Positions 61,209 to 64,000 of a DNA stretch of 64,000 nucleotides are shown in pieces; positions within the stretch are counted from its first letter, which is position 1; each line of letters starts with the position of its first letter. Position numbers and translations under genes: made by a program. This DNA comes from Yarrowia lipolytica (taxonomy: Eukaryota > Ascomycota > Dipodascomycetes > Dipodascales), in NCBI RefSeq assembly GCF_001761485.1, contig NC_090775.1:3665001-3729000 (forward strand), written 5' to 3'. The notes below the pieces were generated by a model. That model had not been told where the DNA came from. It saw only the letters and a list, made by a program, of their open reading frames with translations, and did no database searches.

Positions 61209-62296
61209 TTATTTATTCAATTGACGACTAATGTGAAAGACGACATTTGTTGTGCTTGTATAGAGACGAGAATGCCATTGGCTTCGTACTTTAACGACAA
61301 GCAGATCTATGGTTGCGTTCCATAGAGGGGTGTAATCTCAAACAATGATGCGACTGACCTCCGACAACCCGTATCAAACCGGCTGGATAGGAAGTGGCTT
61401 TTACCGCGCCCCCTATAAGTGATACTTTCTAACCGTGGTTTGAGACAACGCACAGCTGATGATAACTTGCAAAATTCCTTGTCTTCCTATCTCGTGTCTC
61501 TATCTCGCATGACTCGGAGTTCGGTTTGTAATCTTTGGTCAGACCATACATACCACAAACACTGTTCGTTCATTTGTTGGATCCCTACCGCTGCTACAAC
61601 GAGATGAACCCATAACTCTCAAGATAAGTGAATAATATAACAATCCGAGATAAGTCGAGCCTGAATCCGTGTAGACTCGGTGATGTTCACACGCCCGTGG
61701 GTTGTAAACGCACCGGACGTTAAGCCAGCCTAGCCTATTATCATTTGTTTGAGCGGTCTTTACAGTCTCCACATCACCGCACTAACCCCTTTCAACCCCC
61801 CACCCCTCCCCACCTCTACCTCTACGTACATTCAACCCCTAAGCAGGTCCCTGTGATGTTATTTTCTTTTTCTTAGCGCGCCTAGATAACCAGTTTAGCT
61901 TAGAGCAGCTATGACGTTCAGCCGCATGTGTTAGTTTGTGGGGAGAACACAGCAAAGGGTTTCATTCGCCTAAATACATTTTATTGACATCTGTCATGCT
62001 CGGAAGGGGTCGTAAAGTTGTGATTCGAGTGGAGGGACATGTACCAATGGCGATATCTTTGATCTCACCTTACATCTATCGTACAGTGTACGGTGACGTG
62101 CTCGTTAAGCTAGTCTTCTATTGTAGCACCCCTTCTATGATCTCCCTTTCTTATCTGCGAAGCTAACGCTATCGTTCCTCGATGTTAAGGGACGAAACTT
62201 AACTGTGGAAATGCCATTATATATACTACTGTAGTGGTTCAATGAGTCTTAAACAGCTTCGGTGATCTCGATCTCTCCAACCACGCTATCCAGACA
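61209..62296. other. Intergenic, tandem genes
   Basis: 3' flank of ATG12 and promoter of the MFS gene. A pyrimidine-rich run lies at 61785-61826. No gene seen. Confidence 0.55.
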
Positions 62297-64000
62297 ATGT
62301 CCAAACAGCCAAGAGATCCTCCAAAGGTCAATATACCACCACTCTCTAAACGATCTCCAGGATGCCCTTTACGTCCTACACAGAGCTCCCATGAGACAGA
62401 CGTGCTCGGGGAACAGATTCAAGGTTCCCTGGTAAAAGCGTCCAAGGAGGACTACCCAGGGTATCTGAAGACTGGCCCTCAGTCTACTAGAAAGGAGTCT
62501 TTCTTCGATCCGGACTTCAAGGTCATCTCCATTGAAACTGGCGTTGTTGGTTCTAAAGATGACATATCACCCGGCTCTGAACCTCCTGGCACAGTCCTTC
62601 TGGAAACAACCCTCAACAATACCACTCGTCACCCAACTCCCTCTTCAGACCCCAATGATCCACTCAACTGGAAACCATGGAGAAAGGCGCTGAACTTCTT
62701 CCTCGTTCTGTTCTTCACGGTTGTGGCTTTCTCATGCAATTGTGTGGCTACAGCGTTCTGGGGACAACTCAACACAGAACTAGGCTTCTCCTTTGATGAG
62801 CTGAACAACGGGTTTGCTCTGGGCATCGGAGGTCTTGGAATCGGGTGTCCATTGTTTGTGCCTATCGCTGTAAAGTTCGGAAAGAGACCAGTTTACCTAG
62901 TCGCCACGATTCTTGTGATCGTTGCCACCTTCTGGCAGGCAAGGATGAAGTACCTTCACGATTACTACGCTGCTTCTTTTCTCGAAGGACTGGCTACGTC
63001 GCTCTGTGAAGCCATGATTCAGATGACTATTGCTGATCTGTACTTTGTTCATCAGAGAGGAACCATGAATGGCATCTTCATGATCATCATTGCCATCTCC
63101 AACTTCCTGTCCCTGGTTCCCGCAGGCTATATTGCTACCAACATAAACTGGAACACCTGCTTCTGGATCTTGGGAGGTCTAGGGAGTGGTTTCTTGATAG
63201 TTTCCGTATTCTGCTTCGAAGAGACCAAATTTGAGCGAGCAGAGGATGATCCAAGAGATATACATGAACTCCATCCACCTCAAGGCAAGATGAAGTGGCA
63301 ACTAAGACCTTACACTATCACTACTGGGTCATGGGGTGACTTCTTCAAGACATTCTACACACCTTTTGTCGTTTTAATCTCGTTTCCGATTGTTCTCTTT
63401 GTAACCTTGCACTACACATTCATGCTCACCTGGCTGGCAATGTGTGCTACCACTCTTGCAAACTCGTTCACTCAACCTCCCTATGAGTTCTCCCCAGAAG
63501 CAATTGGAAACATGAACATAGCTCCATTTATTGGTCTGTTAATTGGCTCTTTCTATGGAGGCTGGCTTAATGACAAAAGCATGTTGTATCTCACCAAGCG
63601 TAACCATGGAGTCTATGAACCAGAGATGAGACTCTATATGCTCATTCCCATGTGCCTCATAATGACCGCCGGCGTATTCATGTTTGGGTTGTCTATTGCC
63701 ACTGGAACACATTGGGCAGTTCCAATGGTCGGACTGGGTGTTTTTGCAGCTGGTTTTGGGGCTAATGGAAGCATCACACTCACTTACCTCATTGACTGTT
63801 ACAGGGATATGATTTCTGATGCCTTCATTGGTATTGTTGTGGTCAGAAACATCATGTCTATGGTTGTTACTTTCTGTCTTTCACCTTGGATTGATTTGAA
63901 TGGTCTCAGAAACGTCTTCATAATCGCTGGTTGTCTATCTCTCGTTCCACTAGTTGTAACACCGTTCATGATCAAGTATGGAAAGCATCTGAGACGCCTG
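62297..64000 (+). CDS. MFS transporter, DHA1-like, partial at window edge
   Basis: The frame is open from the ATG at 62297 to the last base (568 codons), so the 3' end lies outside. A hydrophilic N-terminus of about 120 residues ends with SDPNDPLNWKPWRKALNFF, the signature that precedes TM1 in fungal drug:H+ antiporter-1 proteins. Membrane segments follow in MFS order (ALNFFLVLFFTVVAFSCN, then motif-A-like VPIAVKFGKRPVYLVAT, LEGLATSLCEAMIQMTIADL and MNGIFMIIIAISNFLSLVPA). A central loop (EETKFERAEDDPRD..) precedes TM7. Substrate unknown; plasma membrane export of small compounds is typical for the family. Confidence 0.85.
   Translation, partial: MSKQPRDPPKVNIPPLSKRSPGCPLRPTQSSHETDVLGEQIQGSLVKASKEDYPGYLKTGPQSTRKESFFDPDFKVISIETGVVGSKDDISPGSEPPGTVLLETTLNNTTRHPTPSSDPNDPLNWKPWRKALNFFLVLFFTVVAFSCNCVATAFWGQLNTELGFSFDELNNGFALGIGGLGIGCPLFVPIAVKFGKRPVYLVATILVIVATFWQARMKYLHDYYAASFLEGLATSLCEAMIQMTIADLYFVHQRGTMNGIFMIIIAISNFLSLVPAGYIATNINWNTCFWILGGLGSGFLIVSVFCFEETKFERAEDDPRDIHELHPPQGKMKWQLRPYTITTGSWGDFFKTFYTPFVVLISFPIVLFVTLHYTFMLTWLAMCATTLANSFTQPPYEFSPEAIGNMNIAPFIGLLIGSFYGGWLNDKSMLYLTKRNHGVYEPEMRLYMLIPMCLIMTAGVFMFGLSIATGTHWAVPMVGLGVFAAGFGANGSITLTYLIDCYRDMISDAFIGIVVVRNIMSMVVTFCLSPWIDLNGLRNVFIIAGCLSLVPLVVTPFMIKYGKHLRRL

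Noticed and set aside
1-64000. Dispersed 5S rRNA or tRNA-5S fusion genes
   Set aside because: Such genes are known in Y. lipolytica and were looked for, but no 5S-like sequence was found beside any tRNA here.
1-64000. CRISPR arrays, operons, phage or plasmid features
   Set aside because: The segment is eukaryotic; no regularly spaced repeats or bacterial genes were seen.

Overview
The window looks like a nuclear chromosome segment of a hemiascomycete yeast, most probably Yarrowia lipolytica. The reasons are: strong use of CGA for arginine; sparse, short introns with GTGAGT/GTAAGT donors and a CTAAC branch point lying only 2-4 bases before the 3' splice site; tRNA genes that nearly all carry an intron; and recognisable yeast orthologues throughout. 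No prokaryotic, organellar, CRISPR or rDNA features were seen.

Layout. 0-4.4 kb is a repeat-rich tRNA neighbourhood (Tyr, Gly, Arg) packed with retroelement remnants. 4.5-23.2 kb is gene-dense: splicing factor CWC2, a SIKE-like coiled-coil protein, tRNA-Val, a Nit2-type amidase, a motif-poor cytochrome b5 reductase-like membrane protein, TIM23, an unknown one-TM protein, dihydrouridine synthase DUS2/SMM1, a 1858-residue two-exon MSB1-like polarity protein and an RGS protein. 23.2-31.3 kb is gene-poor and holds tRNA-Ile, a broken formate dehydrogenase gene and two tRNA relics. 31.5-37.8 kb carries aspartate aminotransferase (start codon apparently built by splicing), a WD40/DUF2415 protein and an ER thioredoxin-domain protein. 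38-39.5 kb is a second tRNA/retroelement stack. IML2, RGP1 and a small possible GPI protein follow (41.8-49 kb), then a small well-formed 44-codon ORF at 50.3 kb, two tRNA-Leu genes with stacked elements (53.2-53.9 kb), an MDR oxidoreductase, DUG3 (three exons), a mitochondrial rhodanese, mitochondrial ribosomal protein MRPL44/mL53 (two exons), ATG12 and the start of an MFS transporter that runs off the right edge.

The genes are unrelated housekeeping genes rather than an operon-like system. The nearest thing to a coherent system is the mobile DNA: for seven of nine tRNA genes, A-tailed element ends lie just upstream of the tRNA, always with their head toward the tRNA and tail away, often stacked several deep; the tRNA-Gly gene instead has a solo LTR with an intact 5-bp target duplication 17 bp upstream. 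Two of the A-tailed copies share one 5' boundary and an internal A-tract, suggesting a short non-autonomous element of about 580 bp that targets Pol III genes.
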